This document shows, in pieces, positions 1 to 9,654 of a stretch of 25,904 bases of DNA. The notes beneath the pieces were generated by a model. The model was given only the letters and a program-made list of their open reading frames with translations, ran no database searches and was not told where the DNA came from. Position 1 is the stretch's first letter, and every line of letters starts with the position of its first letter. A program made the position numbers and the translations under genes. The stretch comes from Podochytrium sp. JEL0797 (Eukaryota; Chytridiomycota; Chytridiomycetes; Chytridiales; Chytriomycetaceae): contig JADGJG010000281.1 in the NCBI GenBank assembly GCA_027596195.1, positions 1 through 25,904 on the forward strand, in the 5' to 3' direction.

Positions 1-738
1 GTATTCCTGATCGCCCAAAAACGCGCGGACCGAGAGATCCTTCAACACTCCGAAGGGATTCGCCGGGTTGATCGTCTTCAATACGTTGTAGAGGATTCTT
101 TTGGCAGACACTAGTGCAGTCTTTTTGGCTGTGCGTTTGAGCTTCGTGATGTCTTTGGTGGATCGACGTGGTTGGGCTGGGACAGAAAACAACTCATGAA
201 GGGACTCCAATGCAGACAGAGATTCGCGATCCCGCGCGGCAGTTCGGGAGTCTTCGTCAGCCTCGAAGACGACGTCAAGCGGGTCTCCATTTTCGTCGAC
301 GTCCGAAGGACCCATCAAATCGCGGAGCGTGATCTCGTCGGATTGGATGCGACGGGCATGGCGGGTGCCTCCCTGAGAGCCGAACTGCTGAGAAATGCGC
401 CGGTTGGCTTCGTCGGATTCAATGAAAGCTGGCCGTTTGAGAGGGAGCAAAGGCGCTGCGGATTGTTGGTTGAGCAACTTTCGAAACTGCATATTGTCGG
501 AAGGCAAATACGAACGTGGATCGTGACGTTGCTGAGATTTCCGAGGCTGAGCGGAGCTTTGATCACGCGAGTTCTCGTCGTCTGTGGAGGCCGTTGAGTA
601 CGCAGTTGTTGATCAACATATCCGAGAACCCTCACCTTCGCTTTCGTCGTCAGCTCCACGTCCTTGTGCTTGTACTTTAGCATCTCTTCCTTTCGCACAA
701 TTCTCCTTCCTGGCAGCCGTTGCTCGTTTGGGGGGCAT
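1..738 (-). CDS. Unrecognised protein, 5' part only (cut by window edge)
   Basis: The start codon is at 738-736. Exon 1 (738-636) opens MPPKRATAARKENCAKGRDA, and a 54-nt intron (635-582) carries a GTGAGG donor, a TACTCAAC branch-like site and a CACAG acceptor. Exon 2 (581-1) then stays open to the window edge, giving 228 residues so far. Unspliced reading hits a stop about 20 nt past the donor, which supports the intron. The N-terminus is basic and then acidic and looks disordered. Further in are a DLMGPSDVDENGDPLD stretch and a basic helix-like part near the edge (KLKRTAKKTALVSAKRIL, then NPANPFGVLKDLSVRAFLGD). I do not recognise the family. The basic start would suit a nuclear protein, but that is only a guess. 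Splicing and coding status are fairly secure; function is unknown. Confidence 0.6.
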
Positions 739-1378
739 TCGGCTTGACGTCAATCAAGATTTTTTCGGACAAAACGTTCTCACCCATCTCACGCCCAAAC
801 AAAGCAAAAAACTTCTAATCTGATCTTGGGCAGGAATTAAGAAAGAATTCAAGTACGTGCACTAATTGAGCCTGTACCTCTATCTCTTTCTGAATCTGAC
901 TTCTATTCAAAAATGTGAAGGGAAACCGGGATTTTGACACCTTTCTGTCGATATCCTTTAAAAAAAAAAGAAAATGGAGAATCTGACTTATAGGATGGAC
1001 AGAGAAGACTATAGCGATCACATTGATGCCAGTTTGAGCTCTGTCCGATGCGGTGACAAGTACTTCTATTCGTTTGAAGTTTGTTCAAAATGTCGTCATT
1101 TTCGGTATTTTTGACCCCTTGCAGCTCACTCAAAAAGCATCTGTTCATAAAATGTGTAGCATGCCCTCGTAGAGCGGCTAAAAATATATACATTAACTCT
1201 TTCATTGGTAGCGGTTCGGTTGAGGTGGGGTCGTAGCTTGGAATTGGCCCAGGGCAATTTTGACCGACATTTTTTCTTTTTGTCGAAGCTTCAAAAAAAA
1301 TCGAACTTCCACAGTCCATACTTAACGCAACTAAAATCTCTTTACAAAATTCAGCGAAATGAGAAAAAAGAAAAAGTG
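739..1378. other. Intergenic stretch, no supported gene
   Basis: This lies between the start of the gene at 1-738 and the stop of the SH3 gene. It holds an A-tract near 961-971. An open frame of about 160 codons on the minus strand begins with a non-ATG codon right at the 3' end of the SH3 gene. It shows no recognisable domain, so I read it as 3' untranslated and promoter DNA. Confidence 0.5.
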
Positions 1379-3122
1379 TCACTGAGTTCCCAAACTGCTC
1401 CTGCGTTTCAACACATCAATCACACCACGCGGTGCCGCTTCAGTACTGTCCAACGGCACGACACACGCGAGCGGGAACGCGCCCTGTTTTCCATTGCACA
1501 CTCCTCGCGCCCACCCATCATCAAACAAGTTGGTCACCGTCACAATGTCCCCCGGTTGCAATCCCAATTCATCCGGCAAATCCTTTTCATAAGCAAACAA
1601 CACTTTCACTTGAAACATTCCCTCCTCCGGATCCGGCAACCCCGACACGTTAGCATTGCCCACGACCGTCTGCTGCGTACCGTTGGGCAAGACGTACGAA
1701 ACGGGTCGATACTCAGACTGAGCCTCCGAAGTACTCGCGTAACTCTTGTATTTGTTGTTGAACTCCTCCCTCGCGGAACTATCCATGGTCCCGTTAAAAA
1801 ACTCTCTGCCGTCTTGCTCCGAGTAAATGGAATACTTGTTCGTGTAGTTGGTGCCCGTGTACGCCTGACTGGGAGCTTCGGAATACACGGAATATGCTGC
1901 AGAACGCGCGGGGATCATGACGTTGCGTCCACCACCGTCGCCTTCCTCCCCTTCGAGGATGGACAAAATCTCAGAATCACGTGCTAGATTCGTGGGCATA
2001 CTTTTGACGGGATCGTAATCGAATTCATCGTCAAAGTTGCCGTTGCTGCTGTTGATGCCACCACCGCTGGGCCCTTTCATTCCCGGACCAGCCGCGAACG
2101 GAAGAATCGGATCACTGCTTCCACTCCGATCACGCGCGTTGCTGTTGTTGAACGTTGACACGGTCGCTTGCGACTGGAACACGTCCACTGGAGAGTTGAG
2201 TTTGGGGCCAGGAAACCCACCACCGCTCCCGTTGGCACTGCTGCTGGGGAACACCTCCGCGTCACGGTTGATGATTTGCACGCGTTTACGGCGATACGCA
2301 ATGAACATGTACAACCCCCCAATGATGGCGAGTCCACCCACAAGCCCCACGACAATCGCGATCGTGGTCGTAACGGTTCCTCCGTTCGATGAGGGTGGAC
2401 CGGCGTTCATGGTGATGGTACCAGTGCCGGTGCCTTTGAGGAACAGTTGGCAACATGGATCGTTGGAGAGGATTCCTTGGCCACTGGGACTGCAGAAGGC
2501 GGCGGCGTCGGATTGTTGAATGAACCCGCACGAATTTTTTTCAATCGCGATGGTTTGGATGCAGTTGCTGGTCGTTGCGGGGAGAGATGTGCAGATTTGA
2601 TGGTACGAAGCGAGGGTGGAGGCTCGGTTCGAGGCGATGGTGGTGGAGGGTGATTGGTTGCAAAAGTTGGGGTTTGTGAAAATGTTGCTGAGAGATTGTT
2701 GCGCGAGTTGGCACGTGGATTGGCAGAGCATGGCGTTGGGTCCATTCGCGGGAGGTGGGCATGGGGAGGCGTTGTTTTGGGACAGGAAGACGAGTTCTCC
2801 TTCAAAAAAGGACAAATGAAACCGTTGGTTGTTTCCGTTCCAGTTGGCACAGTCAAAGAAAGTTCTATTGCGGATTTCATTATGGGAGGGGTGAGTAATG
2901 CATGTCCCCAAGTGCGAAGGTGGGGGGTTGAGGATGGCGGGGTACCCACCTGAATCCGCTGATGTATTGCGTGTTGTTGTCGAATCGCGCGAGGAGAAAT
3001 GCATCCATGCTGTTGGTGTCCACCAAGCTGTTTGTCGGATCCACGAGCAGCGAATATCCAATGAAATCCTGCAGCGTGGTGGTCGTTGGCGCGATCACGA
3101 AACAGTTTGGGTTGGTCGTCAT
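1379..3122 (-). CDS. Single-pass membrane protein with Cys-rich ectodomain and C-terminal SH3 domain
   Basis: There are two exons: 3122-2950 and 2864-1379. The 85-nt intron (2949-2865) joins ISGF to RTFFDCANW in frame, for 552 aa from the ATG at 3122. The outer part (about 1-220) has spaced cysteines (NPNCF, FFDCANW, MLCQSTC, NFCNQ, DPCCQL), a layout I associate with a family of fungal SH3 membrane proteins. A hydrophobic helix (IAIVVGLVGGLAIIGGLYMF, about 223-246) is followed by basic RRKR, so the SH3 end faces the cytoplasm. The SH3 domain (about 475-530) shows an ALYDY-like VLFAYEKDLPDELGL, then GDIV, the paired-aromatic position DDGWARG and GAFPLACV. The likely role is a surface sensor or adaptor that binds proline-rich partners (inference). 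The true N-terminus is unsure: a frame upstream (AVLLYTSIPAATM) looks like a signal peptide, but its own ATG would need another 5' exon. Confidence 0.8.
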
Positions 3123-3233
3123 GGTTGCTGCTGGGATGGAGGTGTAGAGGAGGACGGCCGTGCGGGATGGGGCTTTTGTCGAATTTTCTTGTTCGTTTTC
3201 CAATGAGAGTTGCGGGGATGAGGTGCGGAATGA

Positions 3234-3497
3234 GAGTTGAATGGAATTTTTTTCGCGCGTGCAAGACCAAAGCCCATTTTCGAGTCAATCGCAAATTCAT
3301 CATGTGCAAACACACTCTTCACAAACGCAGTTTTAAGCTGGATATCTTCTGGGTTGTTCGAGAAAAAATGGTGCCATACTCACGCATTTATGCCGGCCTC
3401 CCTCTGGTTCCTTAACTGACACATTCCCAACCAAGCTTTTCGCTCCTGTTGCACCAATTTCTCGATAATGGGTGAAGTGAGTGATTTGCGATTAACA
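3234..3497 (-). other. Possible orphan exons or remnant of another gene
   Basis: Two adjoining open stretches look protein-like. Positions 3497-3384 read SPIIEKLVQQERKAW then LGMCQLRNQREAGINA, followed by a good GTGAGT donor. After a 35-nt intron-like gap (3383-3349, ending CCCAG) comes EDIQLKTAFVKSVFAHDEF then AIDSKMGFGLARAKK. The frames do not join: the junction is off by about one base, and the second stretch runs out of meaning just before the SH3 gene. This could be a decayed gene, a mis-joined 5' exon of the SH3 gene, or chance. I could not identify a family. Confidence 0.25.
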
Positions 3498-3599
3498 AGG
3501 ATAGAGGCGCCCAGCCTCGAGCTGTACTACTCCCCTGCCCAATTTTCCAGCTCTTTTTGCAAGAAACACTTTCATGCCAATATGGAAAGAAAGACTGGT

Positions 3600-3738
3600 G
3601 GCATATTTAGCAAATGCGCTCTCTCTGGGAACTCGTGGTGGTGCGAGTGAGGACGAGGATGTGCCGGAACTGCACCAGCAGCAACAAAACACGGTGGTCG
3701 CGTGGTTTTGGAAACTGTTTGGGTTGGCGGGGGTTTGA
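3600..3738 (+). pseudogene. Tail-end copy 1 of the aromatic-tail gene family
   Basis: Read on the plus strand, 3628-3738 encodes GTRGGASEDEDVPEL, then HQQQQNT and AWFWKLFGLAGV, then a stop. This matches the C-terminus of the complete gene at 23412-24950 (GTRGGESEEEDDELE, QQQQNT, ASWFWKPFQKVGEA). Just upstream, FSKCALS resembles FAQKRALA of the complete gene but sits in another frame. There is no start codon or N-terminal half, so this is a truncated, frameshifted copy. Confidence 0.65.
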
Positions 3739-3750
3739 TTTGGTGGAGTA

Positions 3751-4189
3751 ATGGACGGGGACGCGGGTTTGCTCCCGACACCCATGACGGCTGTAAAGCG
3801 CGGCATGAAAAAGAGAATGCGCGTGGTTTACACTGCGGAGGATGTGGGTGTAGTGACGGGTGGGGATGGTATTGGGTTTGGCGGAGGAGTCGATGGGGTG
3901 GCGTCTGCGGCGGAAGAAGGGGTTATGGAGGAGGCGCGTTTTTTTGATGTTGGCACACATGCGGGCGAAAGTGAAGAGGAGGACGGGTTTACGCAGAAGC
4001 GCGTGTTGGAGTCTGCGGCTGCTGCTGCTATGTCGGCTGGGGATGCCGTTGTATTGGAAGGAGGAGTGAGACGAGAATGAGGTGGGAACGCACGGGGGTG
4101 CAAGTGACGGGGAGGATGAGTTGAAAGTGCAGCTACAAAACACGCTGTTTGCGTGGTTGTGGAAGATCTTTGGGTTGTCGGCGGTTTGA
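3751..4189 (+). pseudogene. Tail-end copy 2 of the aromatic-tail gene family, frameshifted
   Basis: An open frame (3751-4080) gives MKKRMRVVYTAEDVGVVTGG, then a VGTHAGESEEED block and FTQKRVLESAAAAAMSAGDA. The complete gene at 23.4-24.9 kb has KKRMRV, EDVGVLTGGG and FAQKRALAAAAAAA in the same order. A shift of frame near 4069 is needed to continue into ENEVGTHGGASDGEDELK, QLQNTLFAWLWKIFGLSAV and a stop at 4187-4189. The acidic GTHGGES block occurs twice here, as if two copies had fused. The FGLAGV/FGLSAV ends show that copies 1 and 2 are each other's closest relatives. The N-terminal half is missing. A shortened real protein is less likely because of the frameshift. Confidence 0.65.
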
Positions 4190-5287
4190 TTTGGTGGTAT
4201 TTTTTAGCTTATTTTGGAATTTCCCGTCGCTTCCGTCGCCTGTTGGTGACTGGCGTTGTTTTTCTGGCTCTGCTGTCATCTTTGCAGACTGTCAACGAGT
4301 CGAACACGAAAGACTTGCACGATATTTGGGCGGCGGGACAAGCAGTTGAGCCCACAGCAGAACTGCGAGGCCAACCACCCTCCAGGTTGTTTATCGTTCA
4401 CAAATTGAGGGGAAGAATAAAAAGAGTGAAGAACAAGTAGGTGTGGCGCAGGGCAGGGACGAAAAACGCAAAATTGCGGTGATGAGACAAGGGGATAAAT
4501 TGACCACACACTCAGTGAGGCTACCTTTTGTGTGTATGAGCAAGGGAAGAAAAGACTGGCGGCTCAAAAGAGCAGGAGCACGAGATAATGCGAACCCTTT
4601 GCACGTATGAGTAAGGGAAGAAAAGACTGGCAGCACAAAACAGCAGGAGCATGAGATAATGCAAACCTAGTGTTCACATGGTGGAGTGTGAGTGGGGTGC
4701 AGGTGATGCGGTCAAGAGGTACCCACCTGACCAAAAAAACAAATTGCGGGAGGTTTTTTCGTCAGGCGAATGCCCCTTTAATAGGGGGGAGCGGTGCCAA
4801 GCAGTGGTGGTGATTGATCCGAAGAGAAGACAGGAGAAGGCCGCGGTGAAACCACCAGGGGTGGCACAGTTTTCTCCATCCCATCGTTGACCTGCCTTTG
4901 ACACAGGCTCCAAAGCCATACAGAAAAATCAGCCTCAAGTCATTCGACGCGCTTCCCACCCCCTTCTACTTCTTGCGAAAGGATTCGCAATCATTTCCAC
5001 ATTATTCATATATAAAAATAAATTCCTTATACTTGCATTCAATTTCCAACCCTCTCCAGATTCGGAAAATGCATCAGGTGTGAGCTTGAGAACAAGTCGG
5101 ACCAAGAGGATGTGCAGATGGACCACAATGGCGTGTAGGACTATCAGCAGTGTTTCTCAGCAAGGATGGATGAGGACAAAGGTGCCAGTGCTTATGGATG
5201 TTTTATAGTATCCTAACAGAATGGGACCCCAAGATTGGCCAATGCAAGAGGGTGGATGTGGTTTGTGTTAGTAGTACATAGCAGTGT
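4190..5287. other. Gene-poor stretch between broken gene copies
   Basis: Short open frames exist, for example 4153-4440 (+, with a hydrophobic LLVTGVVFLALLSSL stretch) and 4678-4890 (+). None has a recognisable domain, a convincing splice pattern or a matching neighbour. Apart from the tandem repeat listed separately I see nothing definite here. Confidence 0.4.
4534..4670. repeat. Direct tandem repeat, 71-bp unit, about two copies
   Basis: Copy 1 starts at 4534 and copy 2 at 4605. Both read gtatgag(c/t)aagggaag, then aaaagactggc, agcaggagca and gagataatgc, with a few substitutions. A shorter relative (gaaagaaagactggtggc) lies at about 3586 next to tail-end copy 1, so the unit may have travelled with those fragments. 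Confidence 0.75.
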
Positions 5288-5382
5288 TCCTTCGGAGGTG
5301 GTTAGGTGAAGAGGATTGAATTGGTATAATAAGTGTTGCAGGTGCTGGTGCACCAGAACCCTTGCTGTTTTGGAGAAAAGGA
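5288..5382 (-). pseudogene. Short degenerate fragment of the neighbouring PAF-acetylhydrolase gene
   Basis: On the plus strand this reads ccttcggaggtggttaggtg, then aagaggattgaattggtat, and later cagaacccttgctgttttgg. The intact lipase gene has ccttcggggggtggttcggt, aaggggattgaatcggtgt and cagaaccctcgctgttttgg at about 7129-7213, in the same order and spacing. The match spans the exon 3 start and the end of intron B of that gene, so it is a DNA-level copy with the intron boundary included. Stops and indels make it non-coding. Confidence 0.6.
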
Positions 5383-5839
5383 AGCTGCATGTCAAGTTTT
5401 GACTCCATTTCATCTCTTTCACCCCGCCACCCATTCCCCCATTATTAATTGTCACATTGGTTGAACTGTGAGTATGGGTGCATTGAGTCCCCCAGTGATA
5501 ATGTGTCGCAAAGATGACTGCTGCCAAGGTCTGTTATCATGTCCCCAGCATATGCAGGGTTTCCCCTGTGCATCACAGATTCGATTTAAGGTATATTCAT
5601 GAGTGGGCAATGAATGGGCACAGTCGTGGGAGTCGGTGAGGGGCCTGCAGTGAGCTTGGGGGGGAATTTATGAATTTTTTCCTTTCCTCTTCCTTTCTAT
5701 CTATATGTTCTAGTGATTGGATTGTAAGACGCCAAATTCAGCTTATAGTATGAGATCATTGTTATGGCCAAAAGATGGGATCTTGCAATCAGTTCTAACC
5801 CTTGGAGGGGAAAACACTCTTCAACCAACTTATCCACAC
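5383..5839. other. Gene-poor stretch
   Basis: This lies between the lipase fragment and the frameshifted family member. Open frames are short and without recognisable content. It probably contains the eroded rest of the duplicated lipase fragment and the 3' flank of the next element. Confidence 0.35.
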
Positions 5840-6338
5840 TCACAAAATGCTCAAAATAAAAAACAAGACCAACCCAATAGCCTGCCCGATCTTCTTGAAT
5901 GGGTACCAGAACCATGACGCCAGCTTCTTCTGTTGTTGCTGCTGCGCTCCATCCATGCTGTATTTGGTTGGAGGTGGCTGGTTGTATTTTTGGCACAATG
6001 GTAGAAGAGGAGGGGGTGGCTTCGTGGGAGACGGTAGGTGGTTCGAAAGCAACTGTAGGAGAAGCAGTTGGCTTGGTGGTGACAACGACTTTTTTGACGC
6101 TGCGTGTCTTGAGGATGTGGGTGGGGACAGACTTTTTGACAGGTGACGCCTTCGAGGGAGAAACACGGCGGAGTCGGGCAGGGCCGTCAAACTGGGCGAT
6201 TACTTGAGACACGCGGCGTGAAGAAACGGCGGCCTTGCGCGAAGGGGCCCCACTGCTTCCGGCCCCCCTTCCGTCCCTCCCCCCTTCCCCATTTGCGCTG
6301 AGCTTACCCTTTTCACTTTTCGGTCTTTGGAGCCGCAC
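5840..6338 (-). pseudogene. Frameshifted paralogue of the aromatic-tail gene family
   Basis: The N-terminal part reads APSRKAAVSSRRVSQVIAQF, then DGPARLRRVSPSKASP. The complete gene has TPSRKAATSSRRVAKVVAQF, then GGPAPKRRLSVAKASP. The C-terminal part, one frame over, reads AQQQQQKKLASWFWYPFKKI followed by GQAIGLVLFF and a stop at 5842-5840, against QQQQNTMASWFWKPFQKV in the complete gene. The two parts are out of frame with each other (a shift near 5985-5960), and the long middle of the family is missing. An intron-like segment (6307-6253, GTAAGC to GCAG) sits where the complete gene has its only intron, but the upstream frame does not join. I read this as a shrunken, probably dead copy; a short spliced protein is not excluded. 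Confidence 0.6.
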
Positions 6339-6408
6339 TTTGTGCAGGACAAAATTGTTCGGTAATGGCTGTATTCAATGTGCAGATGGTTTTTTTTCTC
6401 CCATGCAT

Positions 6409-7745
6409 TTATTTTTTCATCACAGTGTCCAAAAAAGTAAACGCGTCTTTCCCCCAAACCACAGGCAACTCCATCTCCCCCACCTCCACCCGATCCAGCA
6501 CCCCAACATCCTTGGGTAACACCCCATTCAAAAACCGCATCTCCAAGCCATCATACGTTTGCAACAACGCGTCGCTTGAAACGTACCCTCCCTGCACGAT
6601 CCATCGCATCGATTGCGGGAAGAGCATGGAAAAGTCTGAAATGGCGTTATGTTGCGTATTGGGGATGACGGCGAATTGGTTTAGTGGAGACGCGGTGGGT
6701 GCGTTCCAGAGTGTGCGGAGGGAGGAAAGGTTGCTCGTCCAATGGAAGTGTTCACTTTGGATGGAGAGAAGCGGAGTGGTGATTGGTTGAGAGTTGCGGA
6801 CGGCGTACATCCAAGGGTCTAAGGCGATACCGCATCTGGTTTTTCGTTGAATAGTCAGCAATGAAACCGCAAGAATTAAAAAAAAACATACGAAAACGGA
6901 TGTCCTTCCTCCTGCAACGCACACAACACAGTCGCACCCCCAAAACTATGTCCCATCAAAACACAATTTTCGAGATCCAATCTCCCCGTCCAGTCCAGCT
7001 CCGCCGTGTTTCCAAGAAGATTGTCGATCGATTCGCCCTTGTTCAAGGACTCGAGGAGACGAAACGATTCGTTCACTTCTCGTACGCGTTGTTGCAATTG
7101 AGTGACGCGGAATTGGACGGCTTCGGGACCTTCGGGGGGTGGTTCGGTGAAGGGGATTGAATCGGTGTAAGCGTTTCGTGCGCTCGCACAGGCAGAACCC
7201 TCGCTGTTTTGGAGAAAGCGCTAAATGGTTAGAAGAAGACGATGAAGGAAAAGGTAGATTACCGATGCTCCACGGCAAGCACAAGAAATCCACGCGCGGC
7301 AAGAGTGCTGACGAGTTGTGCGTACTTTTGACGAAAAACATTAGTAATAGAAACAAACGAGCATCGCGAAACGCACCATTGTTTGGTTACCAGCGAGTCC
7401 ATGAGAAAAGATGACGACGGGAATCTTGGCTGGGAATTGGGCTTTCGAGACTAACGGCGCGTTTTGGAATGCGAAAAGGTTGAATCTCGCAATGAACCAT
7501 GAGAGGGCCCAGGTTACAATCCGGAGAGAGATGCCGATGAATCGAACAATCTCGGTTGCAAGAAAGTTGGGGGGTGCCAGGTCCCATTTTGAATACGTGG
7601 GGTTGGTCGCTGAGGCCAAATCGGCGGGATAAAATAGAGATGCGAATACGCCATAACCGGTGGTTGTTTCGGGCTTGGTTTCGAGAGACGTAGTTCCGAC
7701 TGGAAACGCGCCCTTGAATTTGGGGGCGGGGGTGATGAGGACCAT
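6409..7745 (-). CDS. PAF-acetylhydrolase-like phospholipase A2 (group VII/VIII type lipase)
   Basis: Four exons (7745-7377, 7324-7263, 7203-6892, 6835-6409) join in perfect phase to 389 aa. The introns are 52, 59 and 56 nt. This family hydrolyses the sn-2 acyl group of platelet-activating factor and oxidised or short-chain phospholipids. The alpha/beta-hydrolase catalytic triad is visible: Ser230 in GHSFGG, Asp254 in GIALDPWM and His310 in NTQHNAISDF. Their spacing (24 and 56 residues) is close to that of the human plasma enzyme. The N-terminal part has the typical PVVIFSHGLAGNQTMYAQL oxyanion region and AVEHREGSACAS. I see no clear signal peptide; a hydrophobic stretch (IVRFIGISLRIVTWALSWFI, about 65-85) may be membrane-associated. 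The gene shares a short divergent upstream region with the gene at 7832. A broken fragment of this gene lies at 5288-5382. Confidence 0.92.
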
Positions 7746-7957
7746 TGAAGGTTTTTTGGTCAAAAAGGATACAAGATACGTCAATCTTGTATAACGAAAG
7801 GTATGCGCAAGAGATTACAAGGTTATGACAAATGAAGAAGTTCAAGTCTTTGTCCTTTTCAAAAAAAAGGAGGGAAGAGGAGAAGGAGGGGAACGGGGGA
7901 AAACAAGGAAAGGCGGTTTTGGATTTCTCGCCGATTTCTATTTATCAAAAAAAAGGA
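7746..7957. promoter_or_regulatory. Divergent promoter region between lipase gene and low-complexity gene
   Basis: Two genes are transcribed away from this short stretch. It includes an A- and G-rich part (7858-7920) that is probably 5' untranslated unless the first of two candidate start codons of the plus-strand gene is used. No specific factor site is recognised. Confidence 0.4.
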
Positions 7958-9549
7958 ATGCGGCGCTCGCGCAGCGCACACTCCGAGTCTTCGTCTTTGG
8001 GATCCAGCAGTGACAGCGACTCTTCTTCGCACGGCGACAGACACCGGCAGCAGCAGCGACGGCGCATGATGACGTCATCATCAGCTGGCGTGGCGATGCA
8101 GCGAGAAAGTTCGCGCGTAGCGAATTCGAGTAATGGTGCCCTACTAGGGAGTGCTTCAAGTTCTCTATTGGCGAGTGCTTCAAGTTCTCTGTTAGCGAGT
8201 GCTTCAAGCACTCAAGGAGCGAGCGGTTCTCGAGGAGCAAGTGGTTCTCGAGGAGCGAGTGCTTCCCTCGTTGCCACCACCACTGCACCCGCCTCGCACA
8301 CTCCAAACTTGAACATCCGCCCCTCGCCCATCCGCACCTCTCTCTTTGACAACAACGACGACCCGATGCAACTCGTCAAAACCACTCCTCACAAAACCAA
8401 CATGTCTCGCGTGGCTACCATCCTCCGCAAAGAAAAAACCCACGTTGCCGAAGAACTCGCCCACGAACACGCCACTCTCAACTTCCTCAGCAAAATACAC
8501 CCCTCCCTACTCGACCTCAAGGACCCCGTGTCCCCAACGGCTCCAGCGAAGACGCCCCACCTGGCCCTGACCATCGACGAAGCCCTGCTGGATCCAGACT
8601 CGGTGCCCGCGTTGCCACGCACACTTCCCATTCCCAATTCACACGCAATGGATCCCGCGAGTTACGCGTCACACACTTCGAAACTGAATCCAGAAAACAA
8701 TTATGTACATGTCATCCGTTACGTACTTGTCTCTGACCCGTATCTCTAATTCCTCTCGCTTCCAACAGCTCATGTACCGCCAACCCTACGAAAACGCGTC
8801 CCCCATCATGTCCCCAAATACCCAAACCTCCATGCTCCTCTCTCCCGGCGTAGGAAACAAGAACAAACGCAAACGTAAAAAAAAACTCGAAATCCCCCCG
8901 CCCCCCCTCTATTCCTCGCCCAGATTTCCACTTATTTTTTTCGTTTCGTAACCCATCCCTTCCTCCCCCCCCCCCAGTCAGCCTGGAATCCGAAACCGGC
9001 CGCTACGACCCCCTCTTCAAACGCCGCAACCACACCACCACCCTCCCCCCAACCTCCTCCCCAAACACAACATGCATGCACATGTCCCCTCAAACCCAAC
9101 CTATGTCCCTCCCGACCTCCCCAAGCTGGCGCACCCCGCAACCCCTCGGATCCGCCAACAACCCACACCCCGCGACACCCTTGCTTCCCGGGCCCGTGAT
9201 TAAATTGAGTGGGCATATGGGGAGCCCTATGATGAGGAGAAGTACGAGCGCGAGTAGTACGGGGAGTCAGATGGCGGGGGTTGTGAGTGGGGTGAGTATT
9301 TTTGGGACGGGGGGTGGACCGGTGGCGCCGTTGCCGCCGGGGAGTCCGAGGGTTGGGGTGGTGTTTGGGGGAGGTGCGAATGTTGTTGTGGCGAGTCCGA
9401 GAGGGGGTGGGGCGGGTGGTGCGAGTGCAGGTGGGAATGGTAATATGATGGTCGTGGGGACGCCGACGAGTGTGGTGGCCAATCAGTTTGGACAATTGTT
9501 GAATATGGGAGGGACACAGGATTATTTGTCCAAAATGAGTTTGTCTTGA
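7832..9549 (+). CDS. Unrecognised Ser/Pro/Gly-rich protein with internal repeats
   Basis: Three exons (7832-8704, 8769-8874, 8978-9549) join in phase to 516 aa; the introns are 64 and 103 nt. The in-frame ATG at 7958 may be the true start (474 aa), because the DNA before it is A/G-rich and untranslated-looking. The N-terminal half is Ser-rich, with repeats of SASSSLLA and GASGSR. The best-ordered part follows: SLFDNNDDPMQLVKTTPHKT, then SRVATILRKEKTHVAEELAH and TLNFLSKIHPSLLDL. Exon 2 has KNKRKRK, a possible nuclear signal, next to the donor. Exon 3 holds ETGRYDPLFKRRN and RRSTSASSTGS, then Gly-rich sequence ending LNMGGTQDYLSKMSLS. I do not recognise the family; a nuclear regulator with phosphorylatable SP/TP sites is a guess. 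It converges with the hydrolase gene, 105 bp apart. Confidence 0.75.
8149..8267 (+). repeat. Coding minisatellite, 24-bp then 18-bp units
   Basis: Units of 24 bp (gagtgcttcaagttctct plus 6 bases, starting at 8149, 8173 and, partly, 8197) encode SASSSLLA. They run into 18-bp units (gagcgagcggttctcgag, starting at 8217, 8235 and, partly, 8253) that encode GASGSR. All preserve the frame. Confidence 0.85.
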
Positions 9550-9654
9550 AACGATGTTTTTGGTGTTATTTCAAAACGTAAAATGTATATATTCTATTTG
9601 CCGATATTAGAACCATTTGCACTAAATTTGAAACGATCCCATGTTTATCTCCAC

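Noticed and set aside
903..1382. Minus-strand open frame of about 160 codons next to the SH3 gene
   Set aside because: It begins with a non-ATG codon inside the 3' end of the SH3 gene and shows no domain or splice support.
1379..3061. SH3 gene read as one uninterrupted frame from 3061
   Set aside because: Its first 65 residues are out of frame with the conserved ectodomain; splicing 2949-2865 restores the family-like sequence.
4534..4670. CRISPR-like or insertion-sequence repeat
   Set aside because: Two adjoining direct copies without spacers, terminal inverted repeats or a transposase.
5213..5527. Separate minus-strand gene
   Set aside because: Its middle matches lipase gene DNA across an intron boundary, so it is a fragment and not an independent gene.
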